Shown here: piece by piece, positions 1 through 6,877 of the stretch
Layout: each line of letters begins with the position of its first letter
Position numbering within the stretch: position 1 is the first letter of the stretch
Assembly (NCBI GenBank): GCA_020849195.1
Contig: JADLGT010000015.1
Location: 1 to 7,223 of the forward strand
Direction: 5' to 3'
Source: Bacteroidia bacterium
GTDB taxonomy: Bacteria; Bacteroidota; Bacteroidia; JABDFU01
DNA: 7,223 nucleotides
Made by a program: the position numbers and the translations under genes
The notes under the pieces: model-generated
The model's input: only the letters and a program-made list of their open reading frames with translations
Databases searched by the model: none
What the model was told of the DNA's origin: nothing

Positions 1-487
1 ACCTGGAAACGCCGAGTAAAAAACTTTTTTTCCACAGTATCTGCTTGTTATTTGCGATAATAAATTCTGTACTTCCTCCTCCAATATCCATTACAACAAC
101 ATGCTGTTCGCCAATGTCAATCGCCAACCGTACTCCTTTATAAATCAATTCAGCCTCTCTGTCGCCACTAATAACATCTACACTTATACCTAATTCGTGA
201 ATCCTTTTAATAAATTCATTACTGTTAGTTGCTTCGCGCATAGCAGAAGTAGCAAAAGCATAAGTTTTGGCAACATTATATTGGGCTATTATATTTTTGT
301 AATCGTTGAGCGCATTAATTCCGCGCTCCATGGCATCGGGTAATAATTGATTTTTATTAATGCCTCCTTTACCCAACTTGACGGGGAGTTTGGTATTGTA
401 TAAAATACGGTATTTGCCGGCAGCAAGCAGTTCTGCAATAAGCAGGTTAAATGTGTTTGTTCCTAAATCAATAACAGCAACAAGCAT
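1..487 (-). CDS. Ppx/GppA family phosphatase (exopolyphosphatase-like), N-terminal part
   Basis: Partial gene: the first 162 residues are visible and the rest lies beyond the left edge. The family belongs to the ASKHA (actin/Hsp70-like) fold; its members remove terminal phosphate from polyphosphate or hydrolyse pppGpp in the cytoplasm. Seen directly: the phosphate-1 loop DLGTNTFNLLIAE at residues 7-19, the conserved ATSAMREATN at 79-88, SGDREAELIYKG at 107-118 with the expected acidic residue E111, and the phosphate-2 loop DIGGGSTEF at 134-142. All look intact. The ATG at 487 is preceded five codons upstream by an in-frame TAA, so the start is well fixed, and the protein begins almost immediately with the first beta strand, as is usual for the family. 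No Shine-Dalgarno sequence is visible. Exopolyphosphatase and pppGpp phosphatase cannot be told apart from this half. The family call is very secure; the exact substrate is not. Confidence 0.95.
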   Translation of the reverse strand, partial: MLVAVIDLGTNTFNLLIAELLAAGKYRILYNTKLPVKLGKGGINKNQLLPDAMERGINALNDYKNIIAQYNVAKTYAFATSAMREATNSNEFIKRIHELGISVDVISGDREAELIYKGVRLAIDIGEQHVVVMDIGGGSTEFIIANNKQILWKKSFLLGVSR

Positions 488-517
488 ATAATAGAATACT
501 TATTCAATTTAACAGAG

Positions 518-541
518 ATTATGCAATAAAAATAGCATAAT
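518..541. repeat. 7-bp perfect inverted repeat upstream of the Ppx/GppA gene
   Basis: ATTATGC at 518-524 and GCATAAT at 535-541 are perfect inverted arms separated by a 10-base AT-rich loop. The element lies about 30 bases upstream of the phosphatase start codon. It could be an operator, or a weak hairpin ending transcripts from the T9SS remnant, although no T-tract follows it on the minus strand. In such AT-rich DNA a 7-bp repeat may also arise by chance. Confidence 0.35.
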
Positions 542-559
542 ATTCCTAATGGTCAATAG

Positions 560-596
560 CAACTACTGTTGATCGGGGTTAATCCTGATTGTCAAC
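560..596. repeat. Nested imperfect hairpins in the intergenic gap
   Basis: GTTG at 568-571 can pair with CAAC at 560-563 (4-base loop) or with CAAC at 593-596. In the second fold, ATCGGGG (572-578) also pairs with TCCTGAT (583-589) through two G-T wobbles around a TTAA loop, leaving a small bulge. The wobbles become mismatches on the minus strand, so RNA pairing is better from the plus strand, where no gene is apparent. There is no T-tract. The role is unknown; it may be a cruciform-like DNA site or chance. Confidence 0.25.
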
Positions 597-620
597 ATAA
601 TTACATTAACGTGTTCGGGT

Positions 621-914
621 TTACCTCACTACAAGTTTTTGTCGGAAGATGGAATTGTCGGAAGAAGCTGAAATAAAATAAACACCCGGAGATAGTGTTT
701 TGGAAGGATCGATGGCAAGCACTTGACCATTGCCTTTTTCTATAATTGATATTTTCGAATATACTTCACGCCCATAATCATCGTACACAAGTACAAGTAT
801 GTTTTTTGTTTCGTTGCTTGAAAACTTTAGTTGCGGGGTCTCGCCTGACGGAACAGTGTTGGGAAAAATAACAAACGATGTACGAATACGGAAAAAATAA
901 TACCCTATCTCCAT
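621..914 (-). CDS. Orphan T9SS type A C-terminal sorting domain (probable gene remnant)
   Basis: The 97-residue reading frame is almost entirely a type IX secretion C-terminal sorting domain, the signal that takes Bacteroidota cargo through the outer membrane. Seen: a degenerate start motif FPNTVPSGE where FPNPVPSGE would be typical, a central VLVYDDYGREVYSK strand-turn-strand, LSPGVYFISAS, and the terminal RQKLVVR directly before TAA. What is missing is everything a T9SS substrate needs in front of it: there is no Sec signal peptide and no cargo domain. The roughly 17 residues before the domain resemble nothing. A TTG start at 950 would add 12 residues and is blocked further upstream by an in-frame TAG; the ATG at 914 is preferred. 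The likeliest reading is the 3' end of a larger secreted-protein gene left after deletion. Domain assignment is strong; expression as a gene is doubtful. Confidence 0.6.
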   Translation of the reverse strand: MEIGYYFFRIRTSFVIFPNTVPSGETPQLKFSSNETKNILVLVYDDYGREVYSKISIIEKGNGQVLAIDPSKTLSPGVYFISASSDNSIFRQKLVVR

Positions 915-1029
915 TTCAAACAAAAAAAGATACCATTTACTAAGAAACAACTACCTTCCGCTAAGAGAGCACAACAAAGCTTCATTCATTACTGTTAAAG
1001 AGGATAATAATCTTTAAAAACAAACAGCT

Positions 1030-1212
1030 ATGAAGAAGTATGATTCAGTAAGGGTTCCGGGTAACAGAAACGAGAATTACCCCGACAGGTCGGCTGATAT
1101 GCTGATCACCTTAATTGTTATGGTTTTTATTATTTTATTTTTGTACACAGGCATAAACACACGTATTACAGCCAATACGTCGAAGGTTAACAAAGAAGTG
1201 ATTGTAAAATAA
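1030..1212 (+). CDS. Small single-span membrane protein of unknown function (60 aa)
   Basis: I do not recognise this protein. It has a charged, polar N-terminal half (about residues 1-23, rich in K, R, D, E and N), one strong hydrophobic span at about 24-42 (LITLIVMVFIILFLYTG), and a short polar tail ending NKEVIVK. The start is the ATG at 1030, in an AT-rich leader without a Shine-Dalgarno sequence, as is usual in Bacteroidota. The stop TAA is followed directly by the ATG of the next small frame, suggesting a translationally coupled pair. The gene is divergent from the T9SS remnant and convergent with the PorE-like gene. The membrane segment, charged flanks and tight junction favour a real gene over a chance frame, but there is no homology evidence here. 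Confidence 0.6.
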   Translation: MKKYDSVRVPGNRNENYPDRSADMLITLIVMVFIILFLYTGINTRITANTSKVNKEVIVK

Positions 1213-1377
1213 ATGCGAATACGTAACTTCGGGCATTATTATTTACCCAAAGTTTTTTTTATGATTACAGCACTTTTAATAGTTTTAGCCATTTTATCGG
1301 GAGGCGGCTTTATAATGTATCTATTGGCAAAATTTGTTGAGAGAATTAAGGAAAAGGAAAAAGGAAAAAATGTTTAA
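1213..1377 (+). CDS. Second small single-span membrane protein (54 aa)
   Basis: This short frame begins with the ATG immediately after the TAA of the 60-residue protein (TAAATG). The product starts MRIRNFGHYYLPKVFF, has one hydrophobic span at about residues 15-39 with an SGGG kink in the middle, and ends in a strongly basic and acidic tail rich in K and E (ERIKEKEKGKNV). An internal ATG at 1261 would give a 38-residue version starting just before the membrane span; it follows a T-rich run and cannot be excluded. I do not recognise a family. The size, single span and lysine-rich cytoplasmic-type tail resemble small accessory subunits of membrane complexes, but that is only an analogy. It reads as the second gene of a two-gene micro-operon. 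Confidence 0.5.
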   Translation: MRIRNFGHYYLPKVFFMITALLIVLAILSGGGFIMYLLAKFVERIKEKEKGKNV

Positions 1378-1416
1378 TCCTGCCGTAGAAAAAGTGCCTT
1401 ACAACAAGTAGCGGAA

Positions 1417-2007
1417 TTATTTTTTATACAAAATAAAATTTCTTGCTTGTGTATAAGTTGTTCCGTCTTTTGATGTGGCTAACAAAAATGTTTCTTCAAT
1501 AGGTTTATAGTCTTTCAAATCAATTTTAACTGTGTATTTCTTATTGCCGGGCAAAGTAATAAAATAATCTCCGCCTGCTTCGACATTAGAAAAAGTATTG
1601 CCAACTTTTTGCCCTGATTCATCAAAAATATTTAGCTCAGCAGCCAAAGCAGCAGCGCCTTCGCTGCTCACCACCGTACCTTTTAAAATAGAAAAACCAT
1701 GTGTAGCGTTTACATCAACTGTTGGGTCTTTTTGAAGAATCCGATAATGCGACATATCTATCTTATAAATATCACGTTCTCCTAATCCACCCGGACGATC
1801 GCTAGCCACATAGGCATTTTTTGTATCGGTGGTTAAAATAAAACTTGTTTCCGATGATGTGGTATTAATTGGATAGCCCAGGTTAAATGGTTTTGTCCAT
1901 TTTCCGTTTTCGTTTACTGTTTTAAAAATATCGTAGGAGCCCATCGAGTTATGTCCTTCGGAACAGAAGAACATAGTTTTCCCATCGGCAGCAATGTATA
2001 TGCCGCC
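1417..2007 (-). pseudogene. 3' part of the PorE-like gene: end of the PD40 propeller and carboxypeptidase-regulatory-like domain
   Basis: This segment follows the second TAA and encodes 196 residues: the rest of blade 4 (GGIYIAADGKTMFF), blade 5 (ending AYVASDRPGGLGERDIY), and the beta-sandwich domain with GTVVSSEG, LNIFDESG and GGDYFITLPGNKKYTVKIDL motifs typical of CarboxypepD_reg-like modules. The first available ATG, at 1974, lies inside a blade strand and has no leader or signal peptide, so it is not a credible independent start. An exported protein cannot begin there. It is best regarded as a downstream fragment of the gene that starts at 3081. Sequence conservation is good throughout, with no frameshifts, which argues that the interruption is recent or not real. 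Confidence 0.7.
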
Positions 2008-2208
2008 TTAATCGTATTCGGTATTAATTTCATTGACAAGATTTACCGGTTCCGACCATTCGCCGCCTTTACTTGTGCGTGTACTCATATAAATATCGGC
2101 CCTTCCAAAAGCTCCTTTAATTTTTCGCTCACTAACAAAATAAATTGTATTGCCATCGGGCGACAAACAAGCGCCATCTTCCCAATAAGTGGTATTAATA
2201 GGATGACC

Positions 2209-3081
2209 TTAGGTTTTCGGAGATCCCCAACGTCCTGAAGAACTTAAGCGCGATACCCAAATGTCGCCTCCACGGGCTTCGAGCGCATCATTTTTATATA
2301 CAAAAATCTGTTTCCCATCCGGCGAAATGCTGCAGGCAGCGTCATGAAACTCGGTATTAATTGAACCGGAAACAAGATCGGCTTCTCCCCATGCGTTTTT
2401 TACAGTATCCCATTGCGACATATAAATATCTTCGAAATATTTTCCATCGCCTTCTTTGTCAATGTGGCTATCCTTATCTCGCGGGCGGCGCGAAGTAAAA
2501 ATCATTTTTTTCCCATCGGCTGTTATTGAAGGGCGCTTGTCGTCAAATTCCGAATTAACATCGCCACCCAAATTTTCGATTTTTACATTAACAGGAGTTG
2601 CCAAAAATTGCTTGGCATTATTGCATTGGCCAAGGTAGTGATCCACTTCACTTTCTTTAAGCGTTTTAATATTAGTTACATTTTTTTTATATGCTTCAAA
2701 CTCTGCAATTGCTTTATCTAGTTCGCCGGTAAGACGATAGGCCTTACCTAATTCGAGTGGCAAATTTGAGTTTGCGTTGGGATTTATTTGTTTTGCCTTT
2801 TCAAAATATTGGATGGCAGAAGAGTGATCATTCATATTCAAATAACATTCGCCAACCCAAAATGCGTATTCGGCATTACTAGGGGTGCCATTATATAAAT
2901 CCTTAAAAGTGCCAAGTGCCGTTTTGTAATCGCCACGATAAAACGATTGGCGAGCATTAAAATCTCTAATTTTATCGCCGGCATTATCTATAGCTGATTT
3001 TTGGGCTTTTATGCCCGATATGCAACCAATAAAGAAAAAGCCCATAACTATTTTTGAAATCGGTCTGCTAAATGAGTTCAT
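2209..3081 (-). CDS. 5' open part of the PorE-like gene: signal peptide, TPRs and two PD40 blades
   Basis: This is the only part of the interrupted gene that starts from its own initiation signals, so it could still yield a 290-residue exported protein. The ATG at 3081 is chosen over those at 3114 and 3102 because it leads straight into the signal peptide (MNSFSRPISKIV, then a hydrophobic core) and because the candidate promoter -7 box covers 3102-3109, which would put the transcript start near 3095. TPR helices carry typical spacing, with NDHSSAIQYFEKAKQINP and GELDKAIAEFEAY as the clearest repeats. Two propeller blades follow (ITADGKKMIFTSRR at 186-199 and ISPDGKQIFVYKN at 252-264). The frame stops at codon 291, in the linker to blade 3. 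A two-blade fragment is unlikely to fold as a propeller, so any surviving function would rest on the TPR part. Confidence 0.6.
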   Translation of the reverse strand: MNSFSRPISKIVMGFFFIGCISGIKAQKSAIDNAGDKIRDFNARQSFYRGDYKTALGTFKDLYNGTPSNAEYAFWVGECYLNMNDHSSAIQYFEKAKQINPNANSNLPLELGKAYRLTGELDKAIAEFEAYKKNVTNIKTLKESEVDHYLGQCNNAKQFLATPVNVKIENLGGDVNSEFDDKRPSITADGKKMIFTSRRPRDKDSHIDKEGDGKYFEDIYMSQWDTVKNAWGEADLVSGSINTEFHDAACSISPDGKQIFVYKNDALEARGGDIWVSRLSSSGRWGSPKT

Positions 3082-3101
3082 ATATCTGTGTTTATGTTGC
3101 A

Positions 3102-3131
3102 TAAATATAATCATTATCGGGGCAAATCAAA
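3102..3131 (-). promoter_or_regulatory. Candidate Bacteroidota promoter of the PorE-like gene
   Basis: On the minus strand TTTG (3128-3131) is followed by an 18-base spacer and TATATTTA (3102-3109), matching the phylum's TTTG / TAnnTTTG pattern except for the last base. Transcription would begin near 3095, leaving a leader of about 13 bases before the ATG at 3081. This supports that start and suggests the gene is transcribed separately from the sensor upstream. Confidence 0.4.
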
Positions 3132-3170
3132 AAAATTGCTTTCAATACAAAGTAAGTTTTAATCCAAAAT

Positions 3171-3199
3171 TAAAAAATCAAATTTTTTATAGAAAATTT
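3171..3199 (-). terminator. Weak AT-rich hairpin with T-run after the sensor-phosphatase gene
   Basis: Directly after the TGA stop of the sensor gene, AAATTTT (3193-3199 read on the minus strand) pairs perfectly with AAAATTT (3180-3186) around a 6-base loop, followed by GATTTTTTA. The geometry is that of an intrinsic terminator, but the stem has no G-C pairs, so it would be weak and may be chance in AT-rich DNA. Confidence 0.3.
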
Positions 3200-3202
3200 T
3201 AT

Positions 3203-6200
3203 TCAGAATTTCACTCCCATAACCAGTATGTCGTCCACCTGCTCAAGATCGCGCATCCATTTTTTTAAATCCTGTTCCAACAGCTTGCCTTGCATTTTCA
3301 TTGATAAAATTTGCAATGACAACAGAGCTTCTTTAAATCTGGCGTTAGTAATTTTTTTCCCTTTAGGTCCGCCAAACTGGTCGGCATAGCCATCGGTAAA
3401 CATATAAATAGTATCACCTTTTTTCAGTTTTATTTCGCGTAAAGTAAACTGACTGATGCGTACTTCTTGGTCGCCACCAATAGATCGTTTATCGGGAGGT
3501 ATTTCTGTTATTGAATGGTCGCCGGGCTTACCATCGTCAATTTCTTTTTTATTGATAATGTACAGCGGGCGCATGGCGCCGGAATAATGCAGAATGTTTT
3601 CGTGAAGATTTATAGCAATAAGTACTATATCCATACCGTCTCTGTTTTCAACACCTTCTTTCCCCTGTTTCAAAACTTTACGAATTTCCACATGTAGCTC
3701 ATTTAAAATTTTATCGGGCTCCAAAATATTTTTTTGATTAACAATATCATTTAACAAAGTAGAACCTATCAAACTCATAAATGCGCCGGGAACGCCGTGC
3801 CCGGTACTATCGGCAACAGCAAGGTAAATACGATCGCCAACAATATTAAACCAATAAAAATCGCCACTCACCACCTCGCGCGGCTGGAAAAAAATAAAAG
3901 ATTCGGGCAAAGCTCTATGTATATCTTCTTTTGTTGGCAAGATGGCATCTTGTATTAATTTGGCGTAATTAATACTATCCATCATGTCCTTATTCTTTTG
4001 GCGAATAATTTCTTCGGCTTGCTTGGTTTCAGTAATATCAGTATCAATAAATACCAATTTTTTTACGCGGCCATTCTCATCAAAAATTGGAGTTAAGGTT
4101 GTATGAATCCAAATGTCTTTTCCCTCTTTGGTTTGATTTAAAACTTCGTACATGCGTGATTGTTTATTTGAAACACAATCGAGTATAACTTTTTTGAGTT
4201 CGGCATTATTACTTGCCTGATAGATGGAGGCATTATTATTATTTCTTAAATCTTCTAAAGTATAGCCTGTTATACGTGTAAAGCTTTCGTTTAACCATTC
4301 TATTTCGCCCGAAGGGGTTGCAATAGCTACGGCATTAACTGTTTCGCGGGCAACAATTGAGAGCTTATCGAGTTCGATATTTTTTTCTTTTAGTTCGCGG
4401 GTACGTTCGTCAATTTTTTGTTCAAGTAGTTTTTTATCTTTTTGAAGTTTATTTGTGCGCCAACTTATAAACCGCCATATACCAATTGTAAGTGAGATTA
4501 CACAGGTAACATAAAACCAAATTGTTTTCCAAAATGGAGGACTGACGATGAACGAAAATTTCAATGGCTCTTTGTTCCATATACCATCGTTGTTGCAAGC
4601 CATTACATAAAATGTGTATTTGCCCGGATCGAGCCTTGATAGGGCTACTGTTGTTTCTGACGTTTCCTCCGACCATTCATCACTATTTCCTTCGAGCTTG
4701 TACTTGTACCTTACCCGCTCGGGGTTGGTTAAACTTATACCGAGAAAACTAAAAGATATTGTGTTTTGATCGTAGGGGAAAATTGGGTTTACAGGCAATC
4801 CGGTCGAAGGGTTAATGCTGTCGGTAAACTTCGACCAATCAACATCTTCTTTGTTAAATAATTTAAGGGAAGTGAATCGTGTAAAAGGAGGGATTGTATT
4901 TTGCACATCTTCTTCGGGATCATACATCACTGCGCCTTTTACTGTACCGAACCAAATTTTTCCGCTAAAATCTTTATACACCGCATTTTGATTACACTCA
5001 ACACTTGTAAATCCTTCATTACGGGTATAATGCCGAATACGAATCGAGTCGGATTTGTTGTAATGGTTTATGTCAAACAAATCAAGACCCTTGTTTGTTC
5101 CTACCCACAACTTTCCCGAATTATCAACCGACAACAGGTAAACGGTGTTCGAGATAAGTCCATCCGCCTCACTTATATTTATATAATTTTCGCCATCAAA
5201 TCGCGTAACTCCACCTCCGGAATTAGAACCAAGCCATAAATTTCCGTCTTCGTCTTCTACAATAGAAGCCACCTGCAGCTTTAGTCCTGTATATGAGCCG
5301 AATTTTGTAAAACCGTGTCCATCAAAATTACACAGTCCCTTTTCGGTTCCAACCCAAAGTGTTCCTTTTCGATCTTCCATTAAACACAGCACAACATCAT
5401 CCGGAAGACCTTCGCCTTTGGTGTATTTTTTATATTCCGAACCATTATAACTTATCAAGCCCTTTGTTGTGGCAAACCATATATTTCCTTTAGTATCTTC
5501 AAGAATATAATTTACTTGGCTATTAAAATTTTCATTATCGTTACTAAGTTTTGCTGTGTATTCTCCGGATGGTTGCAGCGTTAATTTTACAACTCCGTTT
5601 TCAGTACCAAGCCATATATTATTTTCGCGATCAATAAATACTGTACGAATTGTCCCTGACGGGATATGATACTTTTGCGTCAAGTCTTCGCAAAGAGATG
5701 TGGTGTTTTTGAGGTTAAGTTTGCAAAGCCCATCGTCGGTGCCGATTAACAAGTTTCCATCTTTATCGCCAACAATCGACCAAACCACATTATTCTGTAA
5801 GCCTTGATCCTTAGTGTAAATTACAAAGCGGCTTCCACTATAGCGAGTCAAACCATTCTCGGTGCCAAACCATATATTTCCTTCGCGGTCTTCGAACGAA
5901 GTATTTACAGTAGCTTCGGGCAATCCCGATTTATAGTTATAATTAATTACCTGTAAAGTATTGGTATTGTTTTCAAACACCACGCGGGTAATGCCCGTTT
6001 CGGCAGCAAACCACAAATTGCCTTTGCTATCGGCTGTTATAGAGTTTACGTCATTACTAATCAATCCATTTTTAACGGTGTAGTTCAAAAATTTGCTGCT
6101 TTCATTTCCTTTGGAAATAAGTTTGCTTACACCATTGTTGCCCGCAAACCACATGTATCCGTTTTGGTCCTGAACAATACTGTTTATTCGACCATTGATA

Positions 6201-6841
6201 ATTCCACCCGAGTCGGAGAATAACGTGAAGTGACAATTTCTCACATTTTTTGAATCGGCTTTTACAACACCTTTATTTGTTCCTACCCAAACTTTGCCTT
6301 TCTTATCGGAATATAGCGAAGTAATTGTGTTATCCGGAAGTCCGTTTTTAGCAAAGTAAGAGGAGAATTTAAAAAAACTCCTCGAACTATCAGTAGGAAT
6401 AAGTATGCATAAGCCCTCATCGGTTCCTGCCCATACATTTCCTGCCGAATCAACACACAATGCGTTAATAGTGCTATTAGGCATACCATTTTTAGTAGAA
6501 AAGTTTTTAAACTCTTTGCCATTATATCTCGACAAACCCGCTGCAGTTCCTATCCATATATGTCCCCATTTATCGCCAATTATTGATGATATAGTATTAT
6601 CGGCTAATCCGTTTACACTGGTAAAATTGAAATATTTTTTCCCGTTGTATCTGGTAACACCACCCCCGGCTGTTCCTATCCATAAACTACCATTTTGGCC
6701 CTGATACAATGCACGTACCTGCGACTGTGTTAGACCATCTTCGACCGTGTATGTATGAAAATTATATAGCTGAGAGTAAGAAGCAGAAACAAGCAAAATC
6801 AAAACAAAAGTGAAAATTGATTTTTTTAGGCTTTGTTTCAT
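3203..6841 (-). CDS. Transmembrane propeller sensor with PAS domain and SpoIIE/PP2C phosphatase output
   Basis: This 1212-residue protein probably senses a periplasmic signal and dephosphorylates a cytoplasmic serine/threonine target. Order of parts: signal peptide (1-23, ending SASYS|Q); fourteen propeller repeats with the W-x-G-T core and GL-x-x-N/D-T-I/V linkers (about 30-660), enough for two seven-bladed propellers; Y_Y_Y domain (about 690-767, with YKYKLEG and PGKYTFYVMACNNDG); one membrane span (about 771-793); coiled coil (about 797-830); PAS/PAC (about 831-942, ending DTDITETKQAEE); a second short helical linker with INYAKLIQDAILP; and SpoIIE phosphatase (about 975-1212). The metal-binding aspartates appear intact: D994 in SGDFYW, D1011 in ADSTGHG, D1150 in FTDGYAD and D1203/D1204 in VDDILVMG. 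The ectodomain resembles that of Bacteroides hybrid two-component sensors, but there is no histidine kinase, receiver or AraC domain. The physiological target is unknown and no anti-sigma antagonist or kinase gene is in the window. The signal peptide right at the ATG supports the start at 6841. Confidence 0.95.
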   Translation of the reverse strand: MKQSLKKSIFTFVLILLVSASYSQLYNFHTYTVEDGLTQSQVRALYQGQNGSLWIGTAGGGVTRYNGKKYFNFTSVNGLADNTISSIIGDKWGHIWIGTAAGLSRYNGKEFKNFSTKNGMPNSTINALCVDSAGNVWAGTDEGLCILIPTDSSRSFFKFSSYFAKNGLPDNTITSLYSDKKGKVWVGTNKGVVKADSKNVRNCHFTLFSDSGGIINGRINSIVQDQNGYMWFAGNNGVSKLISKGNESSKFLNYTVKNGLISNDVNSITADSKGNLWFAAETGITRVVFENNTNTLQVINYNYKSGLPEATVNTSFEDREGNIWFGTENGLTRYSGSRFVIYTKDQGLQNNVVWSIVGDKDGNLLIGTDDGLCKLNLKNTTSLCEDLTQKYHIPSGTIRTVFIDRENNIWLGTENGVVKLTLQPSGEYTAKLSNDNENFNSQVNYILEDTKGNIWFATTKGLISYNGSEYKKYTKGEGLPDDVVLCLMEDRKGTLWVGTEKGLCNFDGHGFTKFGSYTGLKLQVASIVEDEDGNLWLGSNSGGGVTRFDGENYINISEADGLISNTVYLLSVDNSGKLWVGTNKGLDLFDINHYNKSDSIRIRHYTRNEGFTSVECNQNAVYKDFSGKIWFGTVKGAVMYDPEEDVQNTIPPFTRFTSLKLFNKEDVDWSKFTDSINPSTGLPVNPIFPYDQNTISFSFLGISLTNPERVRYKYKLEGNSDEWSEETSETTVALSRLDPGKYTFYVMACNNDGIWNKEPLKFSFIVSPPFWKTIWFYVTCVISLTIGIWRFISWRTNKLQKDKKLLEQKIDERTRELKEKNIELDKLSIVARETVNAVAIATPSGEIEWLNESFTRITGYTLEDLRNNNNASIYQASNNAELKKVILDCVSNKQSRMYEVLNQTKEGKDIWIHTTLTPIFDENGRVKKLVFIDTDITETKQAEEIIRQKNKDMMDSINYAKLIQDAILPTKEDIHRALPESFIFFQPREVVSGDFYWFNIVGDRIYLAVADSTGHGVPGAFMSLIGSTLLNDIVNQKNILEPDKILNELHVEIRKVLKQGKEGVENRDGMDIVLIAINLHENILHYSGAMRPLYIINKKEIDDGKPGDHSITEIPPDKRSIGGDQEVRISQFTLREIKLKKGDTIYMFTDGYADQFGGPKGKKITNARFKEALLSLQILSMKMQGKLLEQDLKKWMRDLEQVDDILVMGVKF

Positions 6842-6877
6842 GCGCGGATTGAACGTGAAATTTACAAAAAAGGTTTA

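Larger units (their letters stand above)
1417..3081 (-). pseudogene. PorE-like TPR / PD40 propeller / CRD envelope protein interrupted by two in-frame TAA codons
   Basis: Reading through in one frame from the ATG at 3081 gives a coherent 554-position protein. It has a signal peptide (1-26, cleavage near IKA|Q), two to three TPRs (about 41-136), five PD40/WD40-like blades (about 170-445, each with an S/T-x-DG-type turn), and a carboxypeptidase-regulatory-like beta domain (about 463-554). This order matches PorE of the type IX secretion and gliding machinery and related periplasmic proteins, but the usual C-terminal OmpA-like peptidoglycan-binding domain is absent; after the final TAA at 1417-1419 another in-frame stop follows within six codons. 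Two extra TAA codons sit at 2209-2211 (codon 291, between blades 2 and 3) and 2008-2010 (codon 358, start of blade 4). The reading frame does not shift at either. Comparison with the other blades suggests Leu and Glu originally stood there. Recent inactivation, sequence error or suppression are all possible. Confidence 0.8.

Noticed and set aside
1417..1974. The 185-residue frame starting at 1974 as an independent gene
   Set aside because: Its ATG is within a propeller blade strand, it lacks a signal peptide, and the upstream codons continue the same domain in the same frame.
2008..2211. Selenocysteine or pyrrolysine recoding at the two internal stops
   Set aside because: Those systems use TGA and TAG; both codons here are TAA, and TAA also ends several other genes in the window, so a general reassignment is unlikely.
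1951..2638. Plus-strand open frames at 1951-2238 and 2456-2638
   Set aside because: They lie opposite the PorE-like gene, whose minus-strand translation has clear TPR and PD40 motifs; the plus-strand peptides show no domain or sensible composition.
3013..3042. Lipoprotein signal (FIGC) in the PorE-like signal peptide
   Set aside because: The position before I-G-C is Phe, a poor lipobox, and an ordinary cleavage site at IKA|Q follows, as is common in Bacteroidota.
3011..6704. Further open frames in other phases over the sensor gene (for example 3011-3268, 4564-4752, 4901-5239 and 6405-6704 plus; 4449-4676 and 6283-6522 minus)
   Set aside because: They are shadows of the 1212-residue gene or its flank; none has a domain, signal peptide or leader, and the sensor frame is unambiguous.
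3203..6841. Histidine kinase or hybrid two-component sensor
   Set aside because: Despite the propeller and Y_Y_Y ectodomain there is no H-box, N/G-box, receiver aspartate or AraC helix-turn-helix; the C-terminus carries SpoIIE phosphatase motifs.
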